From Parachlamydiaceae bacterium (GTDB lineage Bacteria; Chlamydiota; Chlamydiia; Chlamydiales; Parachlamydiaceae), in contig JACDDG010000023.1 in assembly GCA_013817115.1 (NCBI GenBank), forward strand, positions 2,511 through 13,004: a stretch of 10,494 nucleotides of DNA. The letters run 5' to 3'. Made by a program: the position numbers and the translations under genes. The stretch's first letter is position 1, and every line of letters begins with the position of its first letter. Below are positions 1 through 8,019 of this stretch, one piece after another. The notes below the pieces were generated by a model. The model was given only the letters and a program-made list of their open reading frames with translations. It made no database searches and was not told the DNA's origin.

Positions 1-2
1 AT

Positions 3-3000
3 CCAGAACAACTTGATGAGGTCGACAACAGAATAAGACTTAGTCTTTTTTTATTCGAACTCAACCTCTTAAGCAATGAATTTAAGACAAATTATTATTT
101 CTATACCCAAATAAAAAAGTTCATTCTAACCGCTTTTGAACGGTCAAAACAGCTTTGTAAAATTCAAGCTTGTTGCGATTTCATTGTACTGAATTTTCAT
201 TTGGACAACCATTGGAATTATTGTAAAAATAATTGTGAGTTTGGAGGTCTAGAACAAACTATTGATGCATGCAGCGAATTAAATAACTTTTTTACAGCCA
301 CAACTAATTCAGATGAACAACTGCGAATTGCACATAGCTTCATTATCTGTTTAAGTGCGAAAACTGTATTAAGTAATGAAGACATACGCAATCTTGTTTT
401 TTATCAACTCATTTGTTCTAGGCCCTATGGCGAATTGTCCGGAGGCGATCCTCTGATTTGTGTAGAGTCACAGCGAATTATTTGGAAATATATTGTAGAA
501 ATTGATTTAAAAGTCTCAAATAATCCAAATGATTATCTTAATCCTGTTTTTCTTTTTTTAACAGGTACTCACAACACGAGTAAATGGATTAGAGAAGAAT
601 GTGGCTTTTATAGAACTGAAGATAGTCATTGTATATTTAATATCCTGAAAAAATACATTGCTTTGGACATCGAGATAGGAAAAGAGATGTCTGAAGAGAT
701 GGTTGACAAAATTAGTGGTAATTTTAAATTATTTTTAAAACCAACTTCAGTCGTCCTTTCTATTCATAAAAATGGAGAGAATTCCTATAAGATTCTTACA
801 GAAGACAAGCAACAATATCACTTAATTAAACAAAACTATTCGAGTTTGAGCTATACTATTCTAAAAAAGAAAATCGATGATGGACTCTGGGCAGTTTATA
901 CGCCGCATTCGTTATTACGCCATTTTCCTATTATTATTTTGAAATCTTGGATTGTGTGGACATTTAAAAAAGATGGAATTCATTTTTGTCAAATTGCAGA
1001 TAAAAATGATCACCCCCTCTATCTGATCAGTGCTCCCTTATCGGTTTGTCAGGGAATTGACGCCAAGGATCGTGGCAACACAAAAATTTTTAATTATGAT
1101 AACGTTAATGATATTAAAGTTGAGAAAATTGGAGAAGAACCTCTGTTTCTTTTAAAAGCTTCAAAACGAGCTTTCACAAATGAAGCTTCGGATGGACCCT
1201 CAGAAATTACAAAAAAAACTTCAGAGATGAAAGTCAATGACTCTCCATCTGTTCCTGAAGAAGTTTTGCCTTGCTACATCCATGAACAGTTATATAAATT
1301 AGTCGATGTAGATGAAGTCTTTATTTGGGGCGATGAGTCTCATCTGCCCAGACTCATTGAGATACCTCGATTTAATTTAAATTTTAAACCAAAATTTAAC
1401 GCATCTGATGAGGTCCGATGGGAATCCCTGGAATTTCCGGAATATTATCTGGATAAAAATTCTTATGTAGAACCCTTAGTGAAATTATTTTTCAAAAAAT
1501 TTATTGTTCTGAGAACTACAGACGGACTTAAGAAAATTCTTCTTAAATCCCCCTTCGCTGATTACTCTAATAACTATATTTCCTATGATTATAATCTAGC
1601 TGCAACAAGCAATAAAAGAGAACTTCACATTAAAGGAAATTTAGAAAAAATCACTCTTGCCCATATTGCCATAAAATCTGGGTCTACTGCGGGATATTTG
1701 CTAGCCAGAACGCTCTTACAAACCCCCGCTTTATATTCACAAGAGTTAACTGAAGAAGAACTTAGTGCTCTTACTTCGATCATTCAAGGCAAGAAAGAGG
1801 GGCCTGAGACAGGTGACCCAAGGGACACAGCCTTAAGACTTAAAGCCTGTGAGTGGATAACAAGGGCGGCAGACATCGTTCACAATCAAGAAATTTTAAA
1901 CTCTTTAGATGATAATTTTATTGATTGGGTGCTTTATTTGCTTGAGCATTATGCAAAAGTTTATCAGCATTTAAGCGGATTTCTTCTAGCACCAGATACA
2001 TTTGCTAGACTATGCTTCTTGCATGAAAAGTATAGAGATGAGGAGGGAGGGGGGGGAAGAGAGCTTTCAGACGAGATCGTCACCCTCCTGGCCCACTCGA
2101 TAAACGAGGTGCAATCCCTAGAGTTAAAACAATTCATTGTTAATTTATTAGAGGAGTTCAAGAGCATGGGCATGATCGAAATGTTTGAATTGGATGAATT
2201 GAATGAGCATACATTAGAGAAACTTTTCCTTAAAACCTCTTCACAAAACCAACAAACTCAAGAAATTGTTCAAGCAAATACAAATAAACAAATTTTCTTG
2301 ACGAGACGTGTAAGTTATTTATTTCTCAATGACGCATTACGAACACTTTATGATTTGTCAACTGTCAAAAATGATTTTTCAATCGTTCGCAAAAAATTTC
2401 GATTGCTAAAAGGTAAAGCAGGGGGAGTATATATTTCTTTCTTAGAGAATTTACTCAATAATTTAGAGATAAACAATCTGCGGACCTTAAAAGTGCAGAA
2501 TCTTTTAAAACAATTTATAGAACTTCAATCGAGCACCTCTGAAGATTTGGACGAAATTAAGAAAAGAGTTATTAAAGAAATGCTTACATTTAATTTTGAT
2601 TGCTCGAAACAATTTTCGTATAAAATTATTTCTGCTCCCCCAATCAGCTATTCAGCCCATCGTCCTGAAAATAGGTCAATACCATGCAAAAATATGACAA
2701 CAGGCCTTCAGTTTTTACAAAGTTCTCACTTGCAGAAAAAAAATTATAACTCTAGTCTCTTAACACCCTTGCTTTCGGGCTGTGTAGATGCACAAGTTAT
2801 TTCTGGACAGTTCCTTACTGATCATTTTTCCAAACTTCCCGGTCGAACCATTAAAAGCTACTATGAGCAACGCTGTGAACATGTGAAAAATGGAGCCTTC
2901 TCCGTTCTTGATCTCCCTCAAAAATTGTCTCCGATAGGCAATATTCTTCTTACACGACTCAGGAATGGTATTCAAAAATATCCATTCAGCGATTCAAGCT

Positions 3001-6000
3001 ATGAGCAGACATTTGAAATCATTGACTTGGATAAATTTGTTAAGGAATTAAAAAGTACGATCTCAGAAAAAAATCGATTCCTAGAATCATTAGAAGAAGA
3101 ATTAAATGTGATAGCCAAAAAACAAACCCTTTCTTTTAATTCTAGAAGATTCTTTGACTATGAAAAATATGATGGGCAGCAAATTCATTTAACTTTAATG
3201 GACCTAATCTTTTTATATGCTAAAAATTCCCTGTCTTCGCTCCACCAGATCGATGGGGTCAACACTCTCGAAAAAAAATTGGAAACATTTTTGCTGCTTT
3301 CTACAGAAACACAAAAATGGAAACGCTGTTTAGAAAAAGCCAAAGGCCTGAAAGATATGGGGGAAGGCTCGCAAGGGATTCAAACACAAAAAATTGTAAA
3401 AGAGATGAGTTGCGAAAGGGTGTATGATCACCTCGAATATCCTTCTTTTCTTGTGCTTGAATATGCCGCTAATATCCTTATACGCAAGGATCAACTCGAC
3501 AAATTGCTCTCCCTACTCCCTTCAAAAAATAGTGCAAGCTCCATTCTTCAGATGCTTCCAGGGGCCGGAAAAACGAGCGTTCTGATGAAAATCCTTGCTC
3601 TTGTCTATGCGGACGGAAAAAATCTTTCAATGGTTGTACTTCCGGAAGAACTTTTCTATTCAATGCAAAAGGAGATCGTTGAAAGTGGATCCTACTTTTT
3701 TAATCAGCTCATCCTTCCTTTAGAAATCACAAGGAAAATGGGGCAATCAGCTGAAGCAATGAAAAAAATCAGTTATGAACTTCGTAACATCATCGAAATA
3801 AGGGGGGCTGTAATTGCTCCTCCTTCTACCATACATACGCTGTATCTTCTCTATATTGAATCGATTTCAACTTTTAATGTAAAAAATAGTGAAGATCTTC
3901 AGAGGATCGGACACCTAAGAGATATTTTAAATATCCTCAAATACCAATGCCATGTCTTAATTGACGAGGTCGACAGTGTTTTAGATTGCAGCAAGCGCGT
4001 GAATTTCTCTTGGGGAAAGGCGCTGCACCTTACCGATGAAGAAATTGACCTAACCGTTGCTCTTTACCACATCCTCTTAACCTATGAAGAAATCTCCGGA
4101 AAAATAAAACTCAATTTTTATCGCATAAATTCCATGAACGAAGCTCCACCTTTTACTGAAAAAGCTTATCTAGCCATTAAACCCGTTATAGCTGAAAAAG
4201 CTATGGAATACCTTTGTTCCAAGTATGAACAACTAAAGAGATTAAAAAGAAGTGAACAGAAAGCATTAATGGCTTTTTTGCTTCAGACAGGAGAACATCA
4301 ATCTTTAACAATGGAAGAGCAGGTTCTAATTGAACAAGGAAATGCATGCGTTGCTAAAATGGATGACATCAAAATCAAGAATAGCCTTGCCTTACTTAAG
4401 GAACAGCTCACTTCGCTTCTTCTTGAGACCCTGCAGGCTGTTTTTGGAGAAAGCTATGGGTTTTCTAAAATAAGTGAAAAGCCATTAGTCATTCCTTATG
4501 ACAAAGGTAAACCGTGTGAGGGATTTAGATTTGGAAATCCCCATATCGCAGCGAATTACACAATTCAATCTGCGTTGTGCTACGGAATGCCGGAAAATAC
4601 TGTTGACACTGTTCTCAATGAGATTAAAGAAGATATTCTTAAAGAAATTCTCTTAGGGAAAGATCTAAGGGCAACGAAAGGGTATCAATTTTTTAAAAGA
4701 ATTTGGAAAGGCGTCGAAGAAATACACCCCTTAACAATCACTCCGGAACAGCAAGTTAACATACATCAAGAAATGAATGCAAATTTGGACACGATCGAAT
4801 GCGTCACGAAGAAATATCTATTACAATCTATTCAATTTCACGAGCAAAAATATTCCAGCCCTGTGAGCATGCTCCCGTATCTATTTGGAGAAAAGATTAA
4901 AGGCTTTTCAGGAACATTATGGAATAGCGATACTTTCCCGGCAAAGATCAATTGCACTCCTGATTACGACATGGACAGTAAAACCATTTGCCTTTTGTTG
5001 GAAAATTGTCAAAATGAAGCGGGTTCTCTGGCTATTGCCAATAAAGAAAATGCAGAGGCTGTTTTCGATGCATTAGAGAAGTTTTTCGACAAAGGTATTG
5101 CTATTTCTGCACTTATCGATGGTGGAGGCTATCTCAATCGAGAATGCCCTTATGAAATGGCTAAAAATTGGCAAAAACGTGTGAAAGAGAGGCAGAATAG
5201 AGACCTAGATACAGAGAGTCCTCCTCAAGGTATCTTATGCCATGATAAGGACAGCAAACTCTTCTTGCAAAAGCCAGACGGCACGATCACCTCATTGACA
5301 ACTGAACTCCCCGTAGATCAACGCTTAACGATCTTCCGTCAGCCATTTACAATAGGAACCGACATCCATCTGCCTCCAAAGGCGGTCGGCGTCGTTACCA
5401 TCGGACAGAGTGTATTGCTTAGGGACATCATCCAAAATGTCAGAAGGATGAGGCAGCTTGATGAACGGCAAAAAGCCCTGTTCATGGTTTCTAAAGATGT
5501 TCGTACTTTGATTGCTTCGACCTTACAAATCAATCAAAAAGATGTGGATATCAAATCCATTCTCAAATTTTCTATCATCAATCAAATTAAATGCCTAGAG
5601 AAAGATAGCGCCATGTCTGTGAGAGGACAAATGCTTTCGATCATTCAAGCTGAAATTCTTAATACAATGCTGCAAACGGAAATCTCTCCAGAGGAGCTCA
5701 AAATTTTTATTCACCCTTCTATTGAAAAGATCTTCTCTCCTATCCAATCGATGCAAGCCTGGGATATGTATGGGCAAATTTCTGTTCATTGTAATACCGT
5801 TGAAGTTTTGAGCAAAGAAGCTGAGCGGATCATTTTGATGCTGAAAGAGGCGATGGAGCATTCCCCAAAACTCAAAAAACATGTAAGTTTTGGCTCGATA
5901 ATTAAAAAAATAGAGCAACTTTCAACCACACAATTAATGCCTGAAACTCTATTGACAAATCCCACTGAACACCTCCGCGAGCAAGTCAAAATACAAATAA

Positions 6001-6710
6001 AAACACAAGAAAATGTCAAGCTGCACACTCAAGATCAAGAGGCTTCTCCAATAGAGCCATTAACTTCTTGGAGAAGTCATAATTGGATGGATTCAGCCTT
6101 TTTACCCTCCTCTCGGATGAAATATAACAATTTTGGTAAGCCTGAGCCGCACGATTATCGCCCATTCGGGTTTTTCCCATTCTCTAGCTATTTAAACCCA
6201 CTTAGTTTTAACTCTTCTATTTTTTCGCCTTTTTTATTCACTTCTACCAATTTTGCATGCCCAAAGAATTTCGGCGCAAATTCTCCCTTCCCTTTTGGAG
6301 AGAACCAAAAAAGAATTGAACTGATGATGATTATTGAAGAAGTGGGGAACAATCAACCTGTATATGGACTCGTATTTGTAGATGACAATGATGCAGCTAT
6401 AGCTAGAAAGCTTGAAAAGATGCCAGTTAATGTTTGCCTTTACGATCTCTTTATCGGACCTTTGCGCTGCGGAGAGCAATTTAATCTCAACGGTCTACAA
6501 ACAGATAACAATGTACGTTTGGCTCTCTTGCAGGCTAAGCTACTAGCTGGAAATTGGCAATTTTCAGAGGAAGAGCTGAATCTTCTCAAGAATTGGGCTA
6601 GCATAAACGGTCACCAAGAGATCGCTAAGTTATTCAAAGAGGTGATTTATAAGCATTATGAAGAATCTGACTTACTTTTAGCCCGGATTGCCCCTATCTT
6701 TCAGCTTTGA
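3..6710 (+). CDS. Giant DUF3638/DUF3645-type helicase-like ATPase, 5' end outside window
   Basis: Partial gene. The frame is open from base 3 to the TGA at 6708-6710 (2235 codons) with no ATG upstream of 201, so the TTG at 201 is probably internal. Residues here are counted from base 3. The helicase-like core reads in order: P-loop MLPGAGKTS (1184-1192), Walker-B-like LIDEVD (1319-1324), a DUF3645-like segment starting LVIPY (about 1490-1545), GFSGT (1634-1638, motif III-like), LIDGGG (1704-1709), GTDIHLP (1785-1791, motif V-like) and QNVRRMR (1811-1817, motif VI-like). This matches what I remember of DUF3638/DUF3645 proteins, giant and mostly eukaryotic. An upstream segment around IPRFNLNF (454-461) also resembles their N-terminal part. 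A Phe/Pro/Ser-rich linker (about 2054-2100) precedes a C-terminal domain I do not recognise. No signal peptide can be judged. A cytoplasmic or secreted ATPase is inferred; the substrate is unknown. A G8 tract interrupts otherwise AT-rich coding sequence. Family call fairly sure, function unsure. Confidence 0.85.
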   Translation, partial: PEQLDEVDNRIRLSLFLFELNLLSNEFKTNYYFYTQIKKFILTAFERSKQLCKIQACCDFIVLNFHLDNHWNYCKNNCEFGGLEQTIDACSELNNFFTATTNSDEQLRIAHSFIICLSAKTVLSNEDIRNLVFYQLICSRPYGELSGGDPLICVESQRIIWKYIVEIDLKVSNNPNDYLNPVFLFLTGTHNTSKWIREECGFYRTEDSHCIFNILKKYIALDIEIGKEMSEEMVDKISGNFKLFLKPTSVVLSIHKNGENSYKILTEDKQQYHLIKQNYSSLSYTILKKKIDDGLWAVYTPHSLLRHFPIIILKSWIVWTFKKDGIHFCQIADKNDHPLYLISAPLSVCQGIDAKDRGNTKIFNYDNVNDIKVEKIGEEPLFLLKASKRAFTNEASDGPSEITKKTSEMKVNDSPSVPEEVLPCYIHEQLYKLVDVDEVFIWGDESHLPRLIEIPRFNLNFKPKFNASDEVRWESLEFPEYYLDKNSYVEPLVKLFFKKFIVLRTTDGLKKILLKSPFADYSNNYISYDYNLAATSNKRELHIKGNLEKITLAHIAIKSGSTAGYLLARTLLQTPALYSQELTEEELSALTSIIQGKKEGPETGDPRDTALRLKACEWITRAADIVHNQEILNSLDDNFIDWVLYLLEHYAKVYQHLSGFLLAPDTFARLCFLHEKYRDEEGGGGRELSDEIVTLLAHSINEVQSLELKQFIVNLLEEFKSMGMIEMFELDELNEHTLEKLFLKTSSQNQQTQEIVQANTNKQIFLTRRVSYLFLNDALRTLYDLSTVKNDFSIVRKKFRLLKGKAGGVYISFLENLLNNLEINNLRTLKVQNLLKQFIELQSSTSEDLDEIKKRVIKEMLTFNFDCSKQFSYKIISAPPISYSAHRPENRSIPCKNMTTGLQFLQSSHLQKKNYNSSLLTPLLSGCVDAQVISGQFLTDHFSKLPGRTIKSYYEQRCEHVKNGAFSVLDLPQKLSPIGNILLTRLRNGIQKYPFSDSSYEQTFEIIDLDKFVKELKSTISEKNRFLESLEEELNVIAKKQTLSFNSRRFFDYEKYDGQQIHLTLMDLIFLYAKNSLSSLHQIDGVNTLEKKLETFLLLSTETQKWKRCLEKAKGLKDMGEGSQGIQTQKIVKEMSCERVYDHLEYPSFLVLEYAANILIRKDQLDKLLSLLPSKNSASSILQMLPGAGKTSVLMKILALVYADGKNLSMVVLPEELFYSMQKEIVESGSYFFNQLILPLEITRKMGQSAEAMKKISYELRNIIEIRGAVIAPPSTIHTLYLLYIESISTFNVKNSEDLQRIGHLRDILNILKYQCHVLIDEVDSVLDCSKRVNFSWGKALHLTDEEIDLTVALYHILLTYEEISGKIKLNFYRINSMNEAPPFTEKAYLAIKPVIAEKAMEYLCSKYEQLKRLKRSEQKALMAFLLQTGEHQSLTMEEQVLIEQGNACVAKMDDIKIKNSLALLKEQLTSLLLETLQAVFGESYGFSKISEKPLVIPYDKGKPCEGFRFGNPHIAANYTIQSALCYGMPENTVDTVLNEIKEDILKEILLGKDLRATKGYQFFKRIWKGVEEIHPLTITPEQQVNIHQEMNANLDTIECVTKKYLLQSIQFHEQKYSSPVSMLPYLFGEKIKGFSGTLWNSDTFPAKINCTPDYDMDSKTICLLLENCQNEAGSLAIANKENAEAVFDALEKFFDKGIAISALIDGGGYLNRECPYEMAKNWQKRVKERQNRDLDTESPPQGILCHDKDSKLFLQKPDGTITSLTTELPVDQRLTIFRQPFTIGTDIHLPPKAVGVVTIGQSVLLRDIIQNVRRMRQLDERQKALFMVSKDVRTLIASTLQINQKDVDIKSILKFSIINQIKCLEKDSAMSVRGQMLSIIQAEILNTMLQTEISPEELKIFIHPSIEKIFSPIQSMQAWDMYGQISVHCNTVEVLSKEAERIILMLKEAMEHSPKLKKHVSFGSIIKKIEQLSTTQLMPETLLTNPTEHLREQVKIQIKTQENVKLHTQDQEASPIEPLTSWRSHNWMDSAFLPSSRMKYNNFGKPEPHDYRPFGFFPFSSYLNPLSFNSSIFSPFLFTSTNFACPKNFGANSPFPFGENQKRIELMMIIEEVGNNQPVYGLVFVDDNDAAIARKLEKMPVNVCLYDLFIGPLRCGEQFNLNGLQTDNNVRLALLQAKLLAGNWQFSEEELNLLKNWASINGHQEIAKLFKEVIYKHYEESDLLLARIAPIFQL
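2049..2056 (+). repeat. G8 homopolymer inside the giant gene
   Basis: Eight consecutive G lie in a GGA-GGG-GGG-GGA codon run encoding four glycines (residues 682-685 counted from base 3), after a Glu-rich stretch and before RELSDE. Runs of eight A occur several times in this gene (1211-1218, 2736-2743, 3271-3278) and fit the AT-rich composition, but I saw no other G or C run of this length. Loss or gain of one G would shift the frame and truncate the protein before its ATPase core. The frame is intact in this copy. Confidence 0.85.
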
Positions 6711-6749
6711 CAAATCAGCTTAAGGCCTTTCTCTTACATTGAAATACAC

Positions 6750-6762
6750 CGCTGCAGCAGCG
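6750..6762 (+). terminator. Weak hairpin downstream of the giant gene
   Basis: CGCTG-CAG-CAGCG forms a 5-bp GC stem about 40 bases after the TGA at 6708, followed by ATTAAATT rather than a true U-run. It could help end transcription of the giant gene, but the stem is short and the tail poor. The larger hairpin at 6824-6865 is an alternative. Confidence 0.25.
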
Positions 6763-6823
6763 ATTAAATTGCACCCCACCCGTGTTTTAAAAAAAGCAAA
6801 AACTTGCATAATCGTAAAATTAG

Positions 6824-6865
6824 GAGTATACTCCAGAAAATGACCCAATTTTTTGGAGTGTACTC
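6824..6865. repeat. 42-nt imperfect inverted repeat, 18-bp hairpin
   Basis: Arms 6824-6841 and 6848-6865 pair over 18 positions (16 Watson-Crick, two G-T) around the six-base loop GACCCA. The left arm begins with a self-complementary 12-mer, GGAGTATACTCC (6823-6834), and the right arm has a near copy, GGAGTGTACTC (6855-6865). It sits between two convergent genes, where a bidirectional terminator is expected. However, the AT-rich part is next to the loop and no strong U-run follows on either strand. It could equally be two abutting terminal inverted repeats left by a small mobile element. Confidence 0.6.
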
Positions 6866-6883
6866 ATGTTTCGCTTCAGGACC

Positions 6884-6971
6884 GTCCCTATCGGGACTCG
6901 AATTTGTAAATATCCCTAGGTTGCACCTCCGGTGCTACTAAAGGCTAAGGACAACGTCATCCCCATGGGAC
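6884..6971. repeat. Cluster of short intergenic palindromes (REP-like mosaic)
   Basis: Within under 100 bases lie GTCCC-TATC-GGGAC (6884-6897), CCTAGG (6915-6920), GCACC-TCC-GGTGC (6923-6935) and a degenerate GTC..CCCATGGGAC unit (6956-6971). Read on the minus strand they become GTCCCGATAGGGAC and GCACCGGAGGTGC followed by AACCTAGG. From memory these resemble palindromic units dispersed between genes in several phyla, including PVC bacteria; that likeness was not tested. No open frame of note crosses them. The hairpins are seen directly; the family assignment is inference. Confidence 0.5.
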
Positions 6972-6975
6972 TTTA

Positions 6976-7019
6976 GGGCAATTTCTCTTAAAAAGATTTC
7001 GGTGAAAAAGAAATTCCCC
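6976..7019 (-). terminator. Possible hairpin terminator after the 328-aa frame
   Basis: GGG at 6976-6978 and AATTTCTCTT at 6980-6989 pair with the stretch 7006-7019 (ending AGAAATTCCCC), with single mismatches at 6979/7016 and 6987/7008 and a loop of about 16 bases. It begins 14 bases beyond the TAG at 7033-7035 of the minus-strand gene. No U-run follows on the minus strand, so its role as a terminator is uncertain. The rest of the 6711-7032 gap holds no gene that I can see. Confidence 0.3.
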
Positions 7020-7032
7020 AAAAAAAAGATTT

Positions 7033-8019
7033 CTACTCGGAAATAAGTTTTATTTTATCTAAGACCTCTTGAATTTGCGCAGCTGTACCTATTACATTTT
7101 GCCCTTGAGGGGAAAATACTATATTTGATGAATCTATCGTAAACTTGCCAATAGTTACTCGAGAAGTGGAGGCCGAGTCGGAATATTCATAAGGGATAAA
7201 GTCCAAGCTCCCAAAAGAAAAAACTGGGTTTGTATATCGAGGCTTTGTCGCGTCTTGCATGAGTAGTGTTAAATGCATTTTTTTTGCGCGCTTAACAGCA
7301 AAATCGACAAGTCCTTGTTCTAATTTGGGATCAACGAGTGAGGGGTAAACCCTTCCCATAAAGAGAATCGGCTTTTTTTCTTTATCATCCCATAGAATAC
7401 GCAATAGACTTCGTGCTATTATTTTCCCGTCTTTATCTTTTACTGCTAGTAATCGGTTTTTACCATCAAAGACATAAGCGATAAGGCATTTATTAAATGA
7501 TGGGTCGCCATTAATTCTTAAGCAGCTTCCTGCGACTTCTGTTCCTGAAAGGAATAGATCCATATAGTGATCAGTATCCTCGATTGTAAACTTGTTATAA
7601 TTTTCCTTGGAAACGTTTTGTTTGACCAACCCTGTCAGAATCCCTTTGACATCATTTTGAAATTCAGAAAATTGCGGGGAGTCGTGGATTATAGTGTTCA
7701 AATCCTTATCGATCTCTTTTAAAATCTGTTTTTGATCCTCAAAGGTCAACTCCTTAACGGTCAGTTTTAAACAATTTTTTTGTAGATTCAATACAATTGT
7801 GTTTTGGTTGGACTGCAATTGATTTTCAATCTCACTGAGGGTTTCTTCAAAGGTATTGGTTTGATTCAGGAAATCAAAAAGCAGAGGAACATATTCTGAT
7901 TTCAAGTGCCCGTGCTCAATAAGGTTCTCTTTAAAAAGCTTAAGAAAATCGAAGGATTTGACTTTAGCATCAGTATCTACAAGAAGATTCCAAGAGGAGC
8001 CTTTTCCCCTTTTTTCCAT
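7033..8019 (-). CDS. 328-aa frame, probable C-terminal part of the repeat protein
   Basis: The frame runs from an ATG at 8019-8017 to a TAG at 7035-7033. The ATG lies inside the end of the upstream gene, a TAA sits two codons before it, and no Shine-Dalgarno-like sequence precedes it. Independent initiation therefore looks poor, and it is probably the displaced 3' part of one longer gene. Residues 1-150 look helical and charged. Residues about 155-280 form a globular domain with GTEVAGSCLRINGDPSFNKC (159-178) and DGKNRLLAVKDKDGKIIARS (185-204), then a strand-turn-helix pattern around LFMGRVYPS and EQGLVDFAVKRAKK. The alternating strand and helix is loosely reminiscent of a GNAT-like acyltransferase fold, a guess only. 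I recall similar blocks at the C-termini of large chlamydial hypothetical proteins but cannot name a family. Function unknown. Confidence 0.75.
   Translation of the reverse strand: MEKRGKGSSWNLLVDTDAKVKSFDFLKLFKENLIEHGHLKSEYVPLLFDFLNQTNTFEETLSEIENQLQSNQNTIVLNLQKNCLKLTVKELTFEDQKQILKEIDKDLNTIIHDSPQFSEFQNDVKGILTGLVKQNVSKENYNKFTIEDTDHYMDLFLSGTEVAGSCLRINGDPSFNKCLIAYVFDGKNRLLAVKDKDGKIIARSLLRILWDDKEKKPILFMGRVYPSLVDPKLEQGLVDFAVKRAKKMHLTLLMQDATKPRYTNPVFSFGSLDFIPYEYSDSASTSRVTIGKFTIDSSNIVFSPQGQNVIGTAAQIQEVLDKIKLISE

Noticed and set aside
1964..6479. Several minus-strand open frames and one short plus-strand frame inside the giant gene
   Set aside because: They lie wholly within the long coding frame, lack convincing ribosome binding sites, and have compositions expected of antisense or shifted readings.
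6880..6950. tRNA-like TTCGAGTCCC string on the minus strand between the convergent genes
   Set aside because: The flanking bases do not form T-arm, anticodon or acceptor stems, and the GTCCC pairs with its own nearby GGGAC instead.
8010..8015. Classical A-AAA-AAG programmed -1 frameshift site
   Set aside because: The heptamer is present but in the wrong phase (AAA AAA G). I saw no clear downstream pseudoknot or upstream Shine-Dalgarno stimulator, so only a general frameshift window is reported.
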